From Bacillota bacterium (GTDB lineage Bacteria > Bacillota > Sulfobacillia > Sulfobacillales > Sulfobacillaceae), in the NCBI GenBank assembly GCA_026627065.1, contig JAPNUO010000003.1:1-64000 (forward strand): a stretch of DNA of 64,000 bases, given 5' to 3'. Every line of letters starts with the position of its first letter. The stretch's first letter is position 1. The notes beneath the pieces were generated by a model. It saw nothing but the letters and a program-made list of their open reading frames with translations. It was not told where the DNA came from and searched no databases. Shown one piece after another: positions 9,291-17,375 of this stretch. The position numbers were made by a program, and so were the translations under genes.

Positions 9291-11147
9291 ATGAGGTTGG
9301 CCACATTGGAGTGGCAGACGTTGCCAAAAGCTCCTGGGGTGTATTTGTTCAAGAACAGCGATGGCGAAGTGCTGTATGTGGGCAAGGCCGTGGCCCTCCG
9401 AACACGCGTGCGGTCATACTTCCAGGCGCCGGAACGGCTGGCGCCCAAAGTGCGGGCGATGATGCGCCATGTCGCGGACCTCGAGTACATTGTCACCTCA
9501 ACGGAGGTCGAGGCGCTAATCCTCGAAGCGACGCTCATCAAGCAGATGAAACCGCGCTACAACATCCGCCTCAAGGACGACAAATCCTATCCTTATCTTC
9601 GCCTGACCCGGGAAGAGGAGTTCCCTCGCCTGCTGCTGGCCCGCAATCCGGGCCAGGACGGCAGCCGCTACTTTGGCCCCTATCCTCATGCTCAAGCGGC
9701 GCGGGACACGATTCGCTTGTTGAGAAAGATTTTTCCGATTCGAAACTGCACGAACCAGAAATTCCGCAATGCAGCCAGGCCCTGCTTGGAATATCATATT
9801 GGCCACTGTCAGGCTCCGTGCCAAGGGTGGGTCGACCAAAAGGCTTACGGAGCCATGATTGAAGAAGTCGAGGCGTTTCTGGAGGGGCGAGCCGACGAGG
9901 TGGAGCGCCACCTGAAGGAAGGGATGGAAGCCGCGGCCGAGGCGTGGGAATTTGAACGGGCGGCGGAGCTGCGCAATCAGTTGGCGGCCATTCGCGAGGT
10001 GCGGGAGCCCCAACGGGTGGTCCAGGGCACCCGTCGCGATCTGGATGCCATTAGCTGGGCAATCGGGGCGGATGAGGCCGTGGTCCAGGTCTTTCGCGTG
10101 CGCCAAGGCCGTCTCAGCGGGCGGGAAAGCTTTACGTTGGCCGGCGTCGAGGAGGCGTCTGACGAGTCGATTGCGGAGGCATTTCTGACCCAATATTACG
10201 CGTCGGCGGAGGATGTGCCGCAGGAGGTCTTGATTAAGGCCTTGCCTGAGGACATTGGTGAGCTCAAGGCTTGGCTTCGGGAGAAGCGGGGAAGCGCCGT
10301 CGATCTCAAGGTGCCGAAGCGAGGAGACAACCGCGAACTGTTGGCGCTGGTCGAAAAGAACGCGGAAATGATGCGGGATGAGGAACTGCGACGGCGCCGT
10401 CGGCAAGCGCAGGACATTGAGGCAGGACTTTTGGGCCTCCAGCATGCGCTGGGCTTGCCGAAGATTCCTCATCGCATGGAGTGCTACGACATTTCCAACA
10501 CGCAGGGCACGGAATCCGTGGCCTCGATGGTCGTGTTTACCGGCGGAAAGCCGGATAAAGGGCAATACCGCCGGTTCAAGATTCGCACGGTAAGCGGGCC
10601 CAACGACTTTTTATCGATGTACGAGGTGATTCAACGCCGGTTCCGGCATCGCGATCTGGCGGAGGAGAACCCCGGCCTCAAGCGGTTTGCCGCCTTGCCT
10701 GACTTGGTCATCATCGACGGGGGCCGCGGTCAGTTGGGTTATGCCGTGCGCGCCATGCGCGAGCTTGGCATTGACGACATCCCCGTCTTTGGTCTGGCCA
10801 AACAGCATGAGTGGTTGTTCGAACCCGATCGGCCCGATCCCATCATTCTCGATCGAGATTCGGAAGCGCTCAGGCTTTTGCAGCACTTGCGGGATGAAGC
10901 GCACCGGTTTGCCATTACCTTTCATCGGCAGCTGCGAACCCGGCGCAATTTGCGCTCCGTGCTTGATGACGTGCCGCAGATTGGACCCAAGCGCAAGCGC
11001 GCGCTGCTCAGAGCCTATCCCAATGTGGAGGCCATGGCCCAGGCGCCGATCGAGGAACTGGCAGCAGTGCCAGGCATGACTCGAGCCGCGGCGGAATCTT
11101 TGTTACAATACTTGCGCGCGAACTCAGGAGGCGAGAATTCACGTTAA
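9291..11147 (+). CDS. uvrC: Excinuclease ABC subunit C
   Basis: UvrC makes both incisions in nucleotide excision repair. The N-terminal GIY-YIG nuclease is visible (GVYLFKNSDGEVLYVGKA), followed by a UVR motif (WEFERAAELRNQL) that matches the one in UvrB. The RNase H-like second nuclease carries ECYDISN and VIIDGGRGQL, and a C-terminal helix-hairpin-helix region ends the protein (IGPKRKRALL and VPGMTRAAAESL). The start is uncertain: GTG 9288, ATG 9291 and TTG 9297 are all in frame. The GAGGTGA at 9285-9291 would best serve TTG 9297. The gene follows uvrA by a few bases. Length, about 618 residues, is normal. Confidence 0.96.
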   Translation: MRLATLEWQTLPKAPGVYLFKNSDGEVLYVGKAVALRTRVRSYFQAPERLAPKVRAMMRHVADLEYIVTSTEVEALILEATLIKQMKPRYNIRLKDDKSYPYLRLTREEEFPRLLLARNPGQDGSRYFGPYPHAQAARDTIRLLRKIFPIRNCTNQKFRNAARPCLEYHIGHCQAPCQGWVDQKAYGAMIEEVEAFLEGRADEVERHLKEGMEAAAEAWEFERAAELRNQLAAIREVREPQRVVQGTRRDLDAISWAIGADEAVVQVFRVRQGRLSGRESFTLAGVEEASDESIAEAFLTQYYASAEDVPQEVLIKALPEDIGELKAWLREKRGSAVDLKVPKRGDNRELLALVEKNAEMMRDEELRRRRRQAQDIEAGLLGLQHALGLPKIPHRMECYDISNTQGTESVASMVVFTGGKPDKGQYRRFKIRTVSGPNDFLSMYEVIQRRFRHRDLAEENPGLKRFAALPDLVIIDGGRGQLGYAVRAMRELGIDDIPVFGLAKQHEWLFEPDRPDPIILDRDSEALRLLQHLRDEAHRFAITFHRQLRTRRNLRSVLDDVPQIGPKRKRALLRAYPNVEAMAQAPIEELAAVPGMTRAAAESLLQYLRANSGGENSR

Positions 11148-11155
11148 GACGCGTT

Positions 11156-11491
11156 GTGCTATGGGTGGCCACGGCGCTGACGTTTTTTGTCTTAGCCCGT
11201 TATCACTGGGGGGTGGCGGTTTCTAGCCTCGGCGTCGCCCTGTGGGCCAGCCTCATCTTAGGGCTTGTCAACCTGGTGGTGCGGCCCATTGCTCGGCTGT
11301 TGGCGCTGCCGTTGACGGTGCTGACCTTAGGGTTGTTCGGCTGGGCGATTAACGCCTTGATGCTAGAACTTGTCAGTGTTTTCGTCCCAGGGTTTCGGGT
11401 GCTGGGCTTTTGGCCAGCGATTGAGACCGCACTGGTGTTGGCCGGTGTGGCGGGGGTGGTGAATTGGCTGTTTCGGCGCCGTATGCGTTAG
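11156..11491 (+). CDS. Small membrane protein, phage holin family 4 / YvlD type
   Basis: The 111-residue product is almost wholly hydrophobic with about four membrane helices and the motif LGLVNLVVRPIARLLALPLT, typical of the YvlD/Mycobacterium-type family (Phage_holin_4_2). The family is widespread and of unknown function. The start is odd: the GTG at 11156 is more than 20 bases from the only good ribosome binding site (CAGGAGGCGA, 11126-11134) and no closer standard start codon is in frame. Translation might therefore begin at a non-standard codon upstream. The 3' end overlaps the next gene by 28 bases. Confidence 0.8.
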   Translation: MLWVATALTFFVLARYHWGVAVSSLGVALWASLILGLVNLVVRPIARLLALPLTVLTLGLFGWAINALMLELVSVFVPGFRVLGFWPAIETALVLAGVAGVVNWLFRRRMR

Positions 11492-12324
11492 TGGCGTTAG
11501 ATCTGGATGGCACCGCGTTAAAATCGGACGGCACCATTTCGGCGCGGCTGAAGCGGGCGGTCCACGAGGTGCAGGAGCGGGGCGTGCACGTCATATTGGC
11601 CACGGGGCGCATGGTGCAATCGGCCGCGCGCTACTGGGAAGAACTTGCCCTGGGCGACGGGCCGCTCGTGGCCTATCAAGGGGCGGTAGTGGCGATGATG
11701 CCGGCGGGGACGGTGATGCACGAGATTTTGCTGCCCGAAGAAGGGGCTGAACTCGCGGTCAAGTGGGCGCTGGCCCAGGATTTGGTGACCCAGGTCTATG
11801 TCGGGCGCGAGCTCTGGGTGTCGCGCGAAGATGCGCGCGTCAGGCAATATATTGACGCGAATCACATTCCTGCATGGGTGCGCAACGCGGACGCATTGAC
11901 CCTTTGGCCTGAGCCCCCGATTAAAATTTTGCTGCAGGCGGAGGGGCCGCTCCTGGATCGGTTGAGGCCCGAACTGGAAGAATTGGTCCGGCCGTTTCCC
12001 ATTCGGGTATTTAAGTCCCAGACCGACTATCTCGAATTGGTGCATCAGGATGTCGGCAAAGCCCGCGGACTGGCCATCGCCGCCGGTATGCTAGGGGTTA
12101 AGGCAGAGGAGGTGTTCGCGATTGGCGACGCTGAAAACGATATGGACATGCTGCAATGGGCTGGGTTTGGCGTGGCCATGGGACAGGCCCCAGAGGCGGT
12201 AAAGCGCGCGGCCAACGCGGTGACCTTTGCCGTCGATGCAGATGGCGCTGCGATCGCCCTCGAGCAATGGGTCCTAAAGGTGACCGGAGAGCAGGCGGAT
12301 GCCCCACGAGGTGCGACTGAATAA
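11464..12324 (+). CDS. HAD-superfamily phosphatase, Cof/YidA type
   Basis: A HAD hydrolase of the Cof subfamily (IIB cap), likely a sugar-phosphate or small-metabolite phosphatase in the cytoplasm. Motif I is DLDGT (13-17) with both aspartates, motif II is around ILATGR, and motif IV is IGDAENDMDML. The 286-residue length is typical. It starts at TTG 11464 behind GGGGGTGG, within the preceding gene; GTG 11491 is an alternative that would shorten the N-terminus by nine residues. Substrate cannot be inferred from context. Its last 51 bases overlap a convergent gene on the other strand. Confidence 0.88.
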   Translation: MAVSAPYALVALDLDGTALKSDGTISARLKRAVHEVQERGVHVILATGRMVQSAARYWEELALGDGPLVAYQGAVVAMMPAGTVMHEILLPEEGAELAVKWALAQDLVTQVYVGRELWVSREDARVRQYIDANHIPAWVRNADALTLWPEPPIKILLQAEGPLLDRLRPELEELVRPFPIRVFKSQTDYLELVHQDVGKARGLAIAAGMLGVKAEEVFAIGDAENDMDMLQWAGFGVAMGQAPEAVKRAANAVTFAVDADGAAIALEQWVLKVTGEQADAPRGATE

Positions 12325-12522
12325 ATACAGGGTCGTGGCGGTGACGACGATGATAAAAATCCAGTGGAACTGGCGTTCCAACGACTCTTCGCGGCGCTGA
12401 CGATTGCGGGCGCTGCGGCTGGCGGGGAGCGACGGCAGTTCCGGCAACGCCGGGCGCTCCGACTCGGCCTTGTGTTGCCGCCGCGACGGGATGTCCGAAG
12501 TAGGCGGTTTTGATGCGGCCAT
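12274..12522 (-). CDS. Small single-span membrane protein, unknown
   Basis: An 82-residue protein of no family I recognise. It has a polar, Arg/Pro/Ser-rich N-terminal half followed by basic RNRQRREESLERQ and one membrane helix (FHWIFIIVVTATTLYLF), suggesting a positively charged cytoplasmic domain tethered to the membrane. Support for it being real is the strong ribosome binding site GAGGAGGG seven bases before the ATG at 12522 and a good upstream promoter. Its 3' end runs antisense into the last 51 bases of the HAD gene. Confidence 0.62.
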   Translation of the reverse strand: MAASKPPTSDIPSRRQHKAESERPALPELPSLPASRSARNRQRREESLERQFHWIFIIVVTATTLYLFSRTSWGIRLLSGHL

Positions 12523-12559
12523 GTGATTCCCTCCTCGGGAAAATCCTCTTCGTATCGAT

Positions 12560-12588
12560 ATTCGACCATGATTCAGAAGTCCTGTCAA
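12560..12588 (-). promoter_or_regulatory. Promoter for the 82-residue membrane protein
   Basis: On the minus strand, TTGACA (12588-12583) and TCGAAT (12565-12560) are separated by 17 bases. The -35 is a perfect match and the -10 moderate. It would give a leader of about 30 bases before the ATG at 12522. Confidence 0.5.
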
Positions 12589-12663
12589 TTCGCGAAAATT
12601 GGGGCGATGTAAGGCTTCGAGAACATCTGGCGTCGCCGCCGCGTAACGCGCGGGAATAAGCGC

Positions 12664-12679
12664 GCAATAAGGTTATTGC
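12664..12679. promoter_or_regulatory. Operator-like palindrome in a divergent intergenic region
   Basis: GCAATAA and TTATTGC flank a two-base centre, giving a 16-base dyad. It lies between the minus-strand membrane protein gene and rapZ, about 75 bases from the former's predicted promoter, so it could be bound by a dimeric regulator. No regulator is known for it. Confidence 0.35.
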
Positions 12680-12860
12680 CTTCCGCGACTGCCGGCCGTT
12701 TTCGGTCCTCAGGTTATGAAGTGGCCGTGGGAAGGCGGGACGTTCAGGAGCGCTGTCCGCGCCGACGCTCGCCTTGCGCGTACGCTATACTGAGGGTAGC
12801 GCCGTTTGGGTTGGGCGTGCCCGCGCACATGGGGTGAGAAAACGCGGAAGGTGGGGGAGC

Positions 12861-13733
12861 GTGGCGCCTCGTTTTGTAATCGTTACCGGATTGTCCGGCG
12901 CTGGGCGCAGTGAAGCCATACGTGCCTTTGAGGATCTGGGGTATTTTTGCGTCGACAACTTACCGCCGTCGTTAACGCCCAAATTTGTTGAGCTGGTTCA
13001 GCGCAGTCCCGACATCCATGGAGCCGCCCTAGGCATGGATATTCGAGGCGGTCGCTTCTTTTCCGAGTTGGGATTGTTGCTGGACGAGTTCAAGGCTTCC
13101 GGTATTCCTTATTACGTGGTCTTCCTAGAGGCGGACGAAGAGACCCTGATTCAACGCTATAAGTTATCGCGCCGGCGCCATCCGCTCGAAAACGGCCTCC
13201 GGCTCGTCGAAGCTTTAAGGCAAGAACGCGCGGCGTTGGAAGAGTTGCGCGGCCGGGCCGACATGGTGATCGACACCACAGACCTGACGCCTCTGGCCTT
13301 GCGGCAACGACTGGGCGAAGCGTTTCGCCTGGTGGAAACTGTGCCGTTTCAGGTGCGCCTGGTGTCGTTCGGATTTAAGCACGGCCTGCCTAAGGACGCC
13401 GACTTGGTTTTTGACGTGCGGTTTTTGCCCAATCCTCATTATATCCCGCGCTTGCGTCCGCTCACCGGACACCATCCGGAGGTGGAATCCTACGTGATGG
13501 GATTCCCCGTTGCGCGAGAAACCTTGATTCGCCTAGAGAGCCTTATCGATTTTCTCGTGCCCCATTTCAAGGCCGAAGGGAAACCGACGGTCACCATTGC
13601 CGTAGGATGTACGGGGGGTCAGCATCGATCAGTGGTGTTTGCCAATCGACTGGCCGACCATTTGCGAGGATGCGGCGAGACGGTGTGGATTGAGCATCGA
13701 GATGTCGCCTCTCGGGCAACAGAGGGGACGTAA
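12861..13733 (+). CDS. rapZ: RNase adapter / nucleotide-binding protein RapZ (YvcJ)
   Basis: RapZ-family P-loop protein. In E. coli RapZ directs glmS sRNA turnover; in Firmicutes YvcJ hydrolyses nucleotides and affects competence. The 290-residue product starts at GTG 12861 behind GGGGGAGC; upstream in-frame ATG 12774 would add a composition-biased tail. Walker A reads GLSGAGRS (10-17), with Arg in place of the usual Lys. DNLPPSL follows, and the C-terminal domain has CTGGQHRSV, the family hallmark. It sits directly before yvcK and whiA, the conserved Gram-positive order. A TATACT at 12786-12791 may be a -10. Confidence 0.94.
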   Translation: MAPRFVIVTGLSGAGRSEAIRAFEDLGYFCVDNLPPSLTPKFVELVQRSPDIHGAALGMDIRGGRFFSELGLLLDEFKASGIPYYVVFLEADEETLIQRYKLSRRRHPLENGLRLVEALRQERAALEELRGRADMVIDTTDLTPLALRQRLGEAFRLVETVPFQVRLVSFGFKHGLPKDADLVFDVRFLPNPHYIPRLRPLTGHHPEVESYVMGFPVARETLIRLESLIDFLVPHFKAEGKPTVTIAVGCTGGQHRSVVFANRLADHLRGCGETVWIEHRDVASRATEGT

Positions 13734-15032
13734 ATGTGGCGATTGCTTTGGCCAGGGCTACGGGTCAAACGATACTTTGCGGTCGTGGCGCTTGGGTTTG
13801 CGATGCTGGGGGCCGCCTTGGCACACTGGATGTTCACCAATGCCTGGTCCCCCTCGGTAGGGTTAGGGGCCGTCGGCGTAGGGGTAGCGTTCGTGGCCCT
13901 GGGCAGTATGGCGCTGGCCCATACCGTGAATGACGTGCTTGGCTCAGACAGATGGGCGGGACTCTTGTATTCGCGGCGGCAGTTGGCGCGCGGCCCCAAA
14001 ATTGTGGCGCTGGGCGGTGGCACCGGCCTTCCGGTGGTGTTGCGCGGGCTCAAAGAGTACACCTCGAACCTGACGGCAGTGGTGACCGTCGCGGACGATG
14101 GGGGCAGTTCGGGCCGCCTCCGAGGGGAATTAGGCGTCTTGCCCCCGGGAGACATCCGCAACTGCATGGTGGCGCTGGCCGATACGGAGCCGCTGATGGA
14201 GGAACTGTTTCAGCACCGCTTTGAGACGGGCGAGTTGCGCGGCCATAGTTTTGGCAATCTTTTCTTAGCGGCGATGGAACAGACGGCGGGCGACTTCGTG
14301 ACCGCCTTGCGCGAGTCGAGCCGGGTTTTGGCGGTGCGCGGCACCGTATTGCCCGCCACGTTGGAACGGGTCACCCTTTGGGCCGAGCTGGTGACGGGGG
14401 AAATCATTCGAGGCGAGAGCAACATTGGGAAAAGTCCTGCTCGCATCGCCAAGATCGGCATGGAGCCGAACGACGCCACCCCCTTGGCTGAAGCCATTTT
14501 AGCCATTCGCGAAGCGGACATGATCGTTCTGGGGCCGGGGAGCCTCTATACGTCCGTCATTCCCAATTTGTTGGTGCGGCCGATTCAGGACGCCATTCGG
14601 GAAGCCAAGGCGGTGCGGGTGTACGTGGCGAATGTCATGACGCAGCCCGGGGAGACGAATCATTATACTGTGGAAGATCATGTGGAGGCGTTGGAGACCC
14701 AGGTGGGCCGCGGCTTAATCGACGTCGTGCTGATGAATAACGAGGCCGTGGATCCGCGCGTGCTGGAAAACTATCTGAAGGAAGGCGCCGAACCCGTGAG
14801 GAGCCGCCCCGGCGGGGGGCTCGACGTGGAACTGGTAAAAGAGCCGCTGATTGCGGTCGACGGCGTGGTCCGCCACGATCCCGAAAAATTGGCCCGCGCC
14901 TTGCTGCGGATCCTTTTACGGCATCGCCCGCACTGGGCCGAAGGCCGCTTGTGGGATAGCTTGTGGTTGGAAGCGCGCCTCAGAGAAAGGCGTAGGTGGT
15001 TGACACGCGGTGGTCGTACACGAGACAGGTAA
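13734..15032 (+). CDS. yvcK: YvcK/CofD-like gluconeogenesis factor
   Basis: YvcK is a UDP-sugar-binding protein of the CofD-like family that controls central carbon flux and cell-wall precursor supply in Bacillus and actinobacteria. The core begins at KIVALGGGTGLPVVLRGLK (about residue 88) and contains VTVADDGGSSGRLR and PPGDIRNCMVALAD. This copy has an N-terminal extension with two membrane helices (about 14-36 and 41-62), so the enzyme-like domain is probably membrane-tethered. The ATG directly follows the rapZ stop with GAGGGGA upstream. The 3' end overlaps whiA by 37 bases. Total length is 432 residues. Confidence 0.94.
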   Translation: MWRLLWPGLRVKRYFAVVALGFAMLGAALAHWMFTNAWSPSVGLGAVGVGVAFVALGSMALAHTVNDVLGSDRWAGLLYSRRQLARGPKIVALGGGTGLPVVLRGLKEYTSNLTAVVTVADDGGSSGRLRGELGVLPPGDIRNCMVALADTEPLMEELFQHRFETGELRGHSFGNLFLAAMEQTAGDFVTALRESSRVLAVRGTVLPATLERVTLWAELVTGEIIRGESNIGKSPARIAKIGMEPNDATPLAEAILAIREADMIVLGPGSLYTSVIPNLLVRPIQDAIREAKAVRVYVANVMTQPGETNHYTVEDHVEALETQVGRGLIDVVLMNNEAVDPRVLENYLKEGAEPVRSRPGGGLDVELVKEPLIAVDGVVRHDPEKLARALLRILLRHRPHWAEGRLWDSLWLEARLRERRRWLTRGGRTRDR

Positions 15033-15868
15033 AAGGGGAACTGGCCAATACCCCTTTGGGGTCATTGCCGTGTTGCTGGGCTGAGTTATGGGGTCTGAGC
15101 GGTCGGACCGAAATGTCCTTTGGCCAGGGCGAGCCCTGGGTGCGCACGGGCTCGGCGTTGGTCGGACGCCGGGCTTTTCGGATTATGAAGCATTTAGAGC
15201 TAGACCCGGCGGTGGAGATGCATCGGCGCGCCAACCGGGTGGAGTTTTGGCTGTGGGGCAATGACGTGCCGCCGCCTGACGTGGAGCAGAGCCTCTATGA
15301 CTGCCCGGCGGCCTTAGTGCGGGGAGCCTTTCTGGTTCGCGGGTATCTTTCGGAAATCGATCGGCCGCTTCATTGGGAGATTCAGGCGGCGACCGACGAC
15401 GTGGCTGCCATTCTCATCGAGGCAATCCGGGCGCTGGGAGTGGAACCGCACTTGGCGTTACGACGCCACTGGCCCTTAATCTATCTCAAAGAGCGCGATG
15501 CGATTGTCGCCCTCTTGGGCCATCTCGGCGCCTACCAGTCGGTCTTGGCCCTCGAAAGCCAAAGCGTTGTGCGGGCCATGAAAAATCAAGTCAATCGCTT
15601 GGTGAACTCGGAAACCGCCAATATGAAGCGGATCGTGGATGCGGCGTTGAAAGACAGTCAGGCGGTGCTGGGCCTGATGGCCACCGAGGAATGGTCAGCG
15701 CTGCGGCCTGAGCTTCGCCGCTTGGCCGAACTGCGCGTCGAGCATCCTGACTGGAGCTTCGAAGAACTAGGACGCCACCTCACACCACCCCTGAGTAAAT
15801 CCGCCGTGAACCATCGCCTGCGGCAGATTCGCGCAAGGTGGCGACAGTATCAGAAGCCTGAGCCGTAA
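14996..15868 (+). CDS. whiA: DNA-binding protein WhiA
   Basis: WhiA is a DNA-binding protein made of a LAGLIDADG homing-endonuclease-like N-terminal domain and a C-terminal helix-turn-helix. It affects sporulation in streptomycetes and division and growth in Bacillus. In this 290-residue copy the N-terminal domain begins SYTRQVKGELA. The C-terminal HTH is clear (FEELGRHLTPPLSKSAVNHR). Nuclease catalytic residues are normally lost in this family. The start is GTG 14996, with TTG 14999 as an alternative, inside the end of yvcK, implying coupling. It is the last gene before the nuo promoter. Confidence 0.93.
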   Translation: MVDTRWSYTRQVKGELANTPLGSLPCCWAELWGLSGRTEMSFGQGEPWVRTGSALVGRRAFRIMKHLELDPAVEMHRRANRVEFWLWGNDVPPPDVEQSLYDCPAALVRGAFLVRGYLSEIDRPLHWEIQAATDDVAAILIEAIRALGVEPHLALRRHWPLIYLKERDAIVALLGHLGAYQSVLALESQSVVRAMKNQVNRLVNSETANMKRIVDAALKDSQAVLGLMATEEWSALRPELRRLAELRVEHPDWSFEELGRHLTPPLSKSAVNHRLRQIRARWRQYQKPEP

Positions 15869-15901
15869 GCGTTCCCTTTAGCTCCCGTTGTCCGCGGCAG
15901 C

Positions 15902-15924
15902 GGAAAATCGTTGATCAATTTTCC
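15902..15924. terminator. Hairpin between whiA and the nuo promoter
   Basis: GGAAAAT and ATTTTCC form a 7-base-pair stem with a 9-base loop containing TTGATCA, just before the nuo -35. The arms give a U-run on the descending side, so it may be a weak terminator for whiA; it may instead be a regulator site. Confidence 0.35.
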
Positions 15925-15932
15925 CACTTGAG

Positions 15933-15960
15933 TTGATTGCCCTTAAAAGATTGCTACAAT
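15933..15960 (+). promoter_or_regulatory. Promoter of the nuo operon
   Basis: TTGATT (15933-15938) and TACAAT (15955-15960) are spaced by 16 bases, a good vegetative sigma-A-type match. Transcription would start near 15967, giving a leader of about 77 bases that contains the Rex-type operator. Confidence 0.7.
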
Positions 15961-15991
15961 GGATAGCGGGAAGGGTTTATCCTGGCATTAT

Positions 15992-16009
15992 ATGTGAAAC
16001 TGGTCACAA
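15992..16009. promoter_or_regulatory. Probable Rex operator in the nuo leader
   Basis: The site is TGTGA-N6-TCACA (15993-16008) with a central AACTGG and an A on the right flank. It matches the Rex consensus TTGTGAA-N4-TTCACAA in both half-site cores and their spacing; only the outer left T and the inner right T differ. The same core would also fit CRP/FNR-type proteins. Rex is preferred because rex is encoded downstream at 30786 and NADH dehydrogenase genes are classical Rex targets. It lies about 25-42 bases after the predicted start, so repression by roadblock or by overlap with an internal promoter is likely. Confidence 0.68.
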
Positions 16010-16043
16010 GGGTATAACTGTCGGCAAGGGGCGGAGGATAACC

Positions 16044-16397
16044 ATGATCACGCAGTACGGAGCCTTACTGATTTACGTTCTGGTGGCCTTTTTGGTGGCA
16101 TACCTGGTGGCCTCGTCGTCCCAGCACATGGGCCCCAAGGCTCCGGGCGGACTGAAGCGCGTGACGTACGAGTCAGGGATCGTGCCGGAAGCGCCGGTGA
16201 AGTATTTCTCCGTGCGGTTTTACCGCGTGGCGATGTTTTTCATGATTTTCGACGTGGCGGTCATGTCGCTGTATCCCTGGGCCACGAGCCTGAGGAGCTT
16301 GCACCAGGCAGGCATGTTGCGCGTGTTGGCGTTTTTGGCCATTGTAGGGCTGGCGTTTTTCTACGTCTGGAATAGGGGGGGATTTCAATGGGATTAA
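16044..16397 (+). CDS. nuoA: NADH-quinone oxidoreductase subunit A
   Basis: NuoA is a small membrane subunit of complex I near the quinone channel. The 117-residue product has three membrane helices, with the conserved loop [20 protein letters not shown] between helices 1 and 2 and [12 protein letters not shown] in helix 2, the acidic residue being an Asp as in other bacteria. The ATG at 16044 follows GGCGGAGGAT; an in-frame ATT/ATG extension upstream would run through the promoter region and is rejected. It is the first gene of the fourteen-gene nuo operon and overlaps nuoB by 10 bases. Confidence 0.96.
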   Translation: MITQYGALLIYVLVAFLVAYLVASSSQHMGPKAPGGLKRVTYESGIVPEAPVKYFSVRFYRVAMFFMIFDVAVMSLYPWATSLRSLHQAGMLRVLAFLAIVGLAFFYVWNRGGFQWD

Positions 16398-16906
16398 ACT
16401 CCACCCGCGCCGAGGCTGAGCGCGGCATTTTATTGACCACCGTCGAAAAGATGACGCGCTGGGCGCAAAAATCCTCGGTCTGGCCAGCGACTTTTGGCTT
16501 GGCGTGCTGCGCCATCGAAATGATGAGCGTCACCTCGTCCCGGTACGATTTGGCCCGCTTTGGATCGGAGGCTTTTCGGGCGTCGCCGCGCCAAGCCGAC
16601 TTAATGATTGTCGCCGGGCGGGTCAGCCAAAAAATGGCGCCGGTTCTGCGCACCATCTGGGAGCAAATGCCTGAGCCCAAATGGGTGATTTCCATGGGGG
16701 CGTGCGCCTCCTCGGGGGGCGTCTTTGACAATTACGCCATTATCCAAGGGGTAGACCACGTCGTGCCGGTCGATGTGTATGTGCCCGGTTGCCCTCCAAC
16801 GCCGGATGCGCTCATGTTCGCCATCCTGAAGCTTCGGGAAAAAATCCAGATGGGTCTGCCGCCGAAGTACCTCGAGTTGGCGGGAGAGGGGAGACGGACT
16901 TCGTGA
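16388..16906 (+). CDS. nuoB: NADH-quinone oxidoreductase subunit B
   Basis: NuoB carries cluster N2, the last iron-sulfur centre before quinone. The four ligands are present: adjacent Cys40-Cys41 (GLACCAIE), Cys106 (GACASSGG) and Cys135 (VPGCPPTP). At 172 residues it is of usual size. The ATG is preceded by AGGGGGGGAT within the end of nuoA. The stop overlaps the GTG start of nuoC (GTGA), so the two are probably translationally coupled. Confidence 0.97.
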   Translation: MGLNSTRAEAERGILLTTVEKMTRWAQKSSVWPATFGLACCAIEMMSVTSSRYDLARFGSEAFRASPRQADLMIVAGRVSQKMAPVLRTIWEQMPEPKWVISMGACASSGGVFDNYAIIQGVDHVVPVDVYVPGCPPTPDALMFAILKLREKIQMGLPPKYLELAGEGRRTS

Positions 16907-17364
16907 GCGAGCGGTCGGAGGAACTCTTGGATCGGCTGACCCAGCGCTTTCCTGACGCCTTGGAGGTGGTGGAAAGCATTGACCAGCCGACCGTGGTGGT
17001 GAAGCGCGAAGAGTTGCTGGCTTTCGCCGAGCATCTGAAGTCGGTCGAGGGCTATGTAATGTTTAACGATGTGCTGGCAGCCGACTGGTTTCCAGCGCAT
17101 CCGCGATTCGAAGTGATTTACCAAGTGGTGCATCCCGAAAGCTGGCAGCGCTTTCGCTTTAAATGCCGGATTGACGAGCACGAGGCCGTGCCTTCAGTGG
17201 TGTCCGTGTGGCCGGGGGCGAATTGGCCGGAGCGGGAAGCATACGACCTCTTTGGCATTGTCTTCGAAGGGCATCCCCAACTGACGCGCATTTACCTGCC
17301 TGACGACTGGGAGGGCCATCCTTTGCGCAAGGATTATCCCACGGGCGGCAATCGGATCGATTGA
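16903..17364 (+). CDS. nuoC: NADH-quinone oxidoreductase subunit C
   Basis: NuoC is the 30-kDa-type peripheral subunit of the hydrophilic arm. The 153-residue product keeps the signature [20 protein letters not shown] and the C-terminal HPLRKDYPT. The start is GTG 16903, overlapping the nuoB stop and preceded by GGGAGAGGGGAGACGG. It is a single gene, not fused with nuoD as in enterobacteria. nuoD follows after about 11 bases. Confidence 0.95.
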   Translation: MSERSEELLDRLTQRFPDALEVVESIDQPTVVVKREELLAFAEHLKSVEGYVMFNDVLAADWFPAHPRFEVIYQVVHPESWQRFRFKCRIDEHEAVPSVVSVWPGANWPEREAYDLFGIVFEGHPQLTRIYLPDDWEGHPLRKDYPTGGNRID

Positions 17365-17375
17365 GGAGGCAGACG

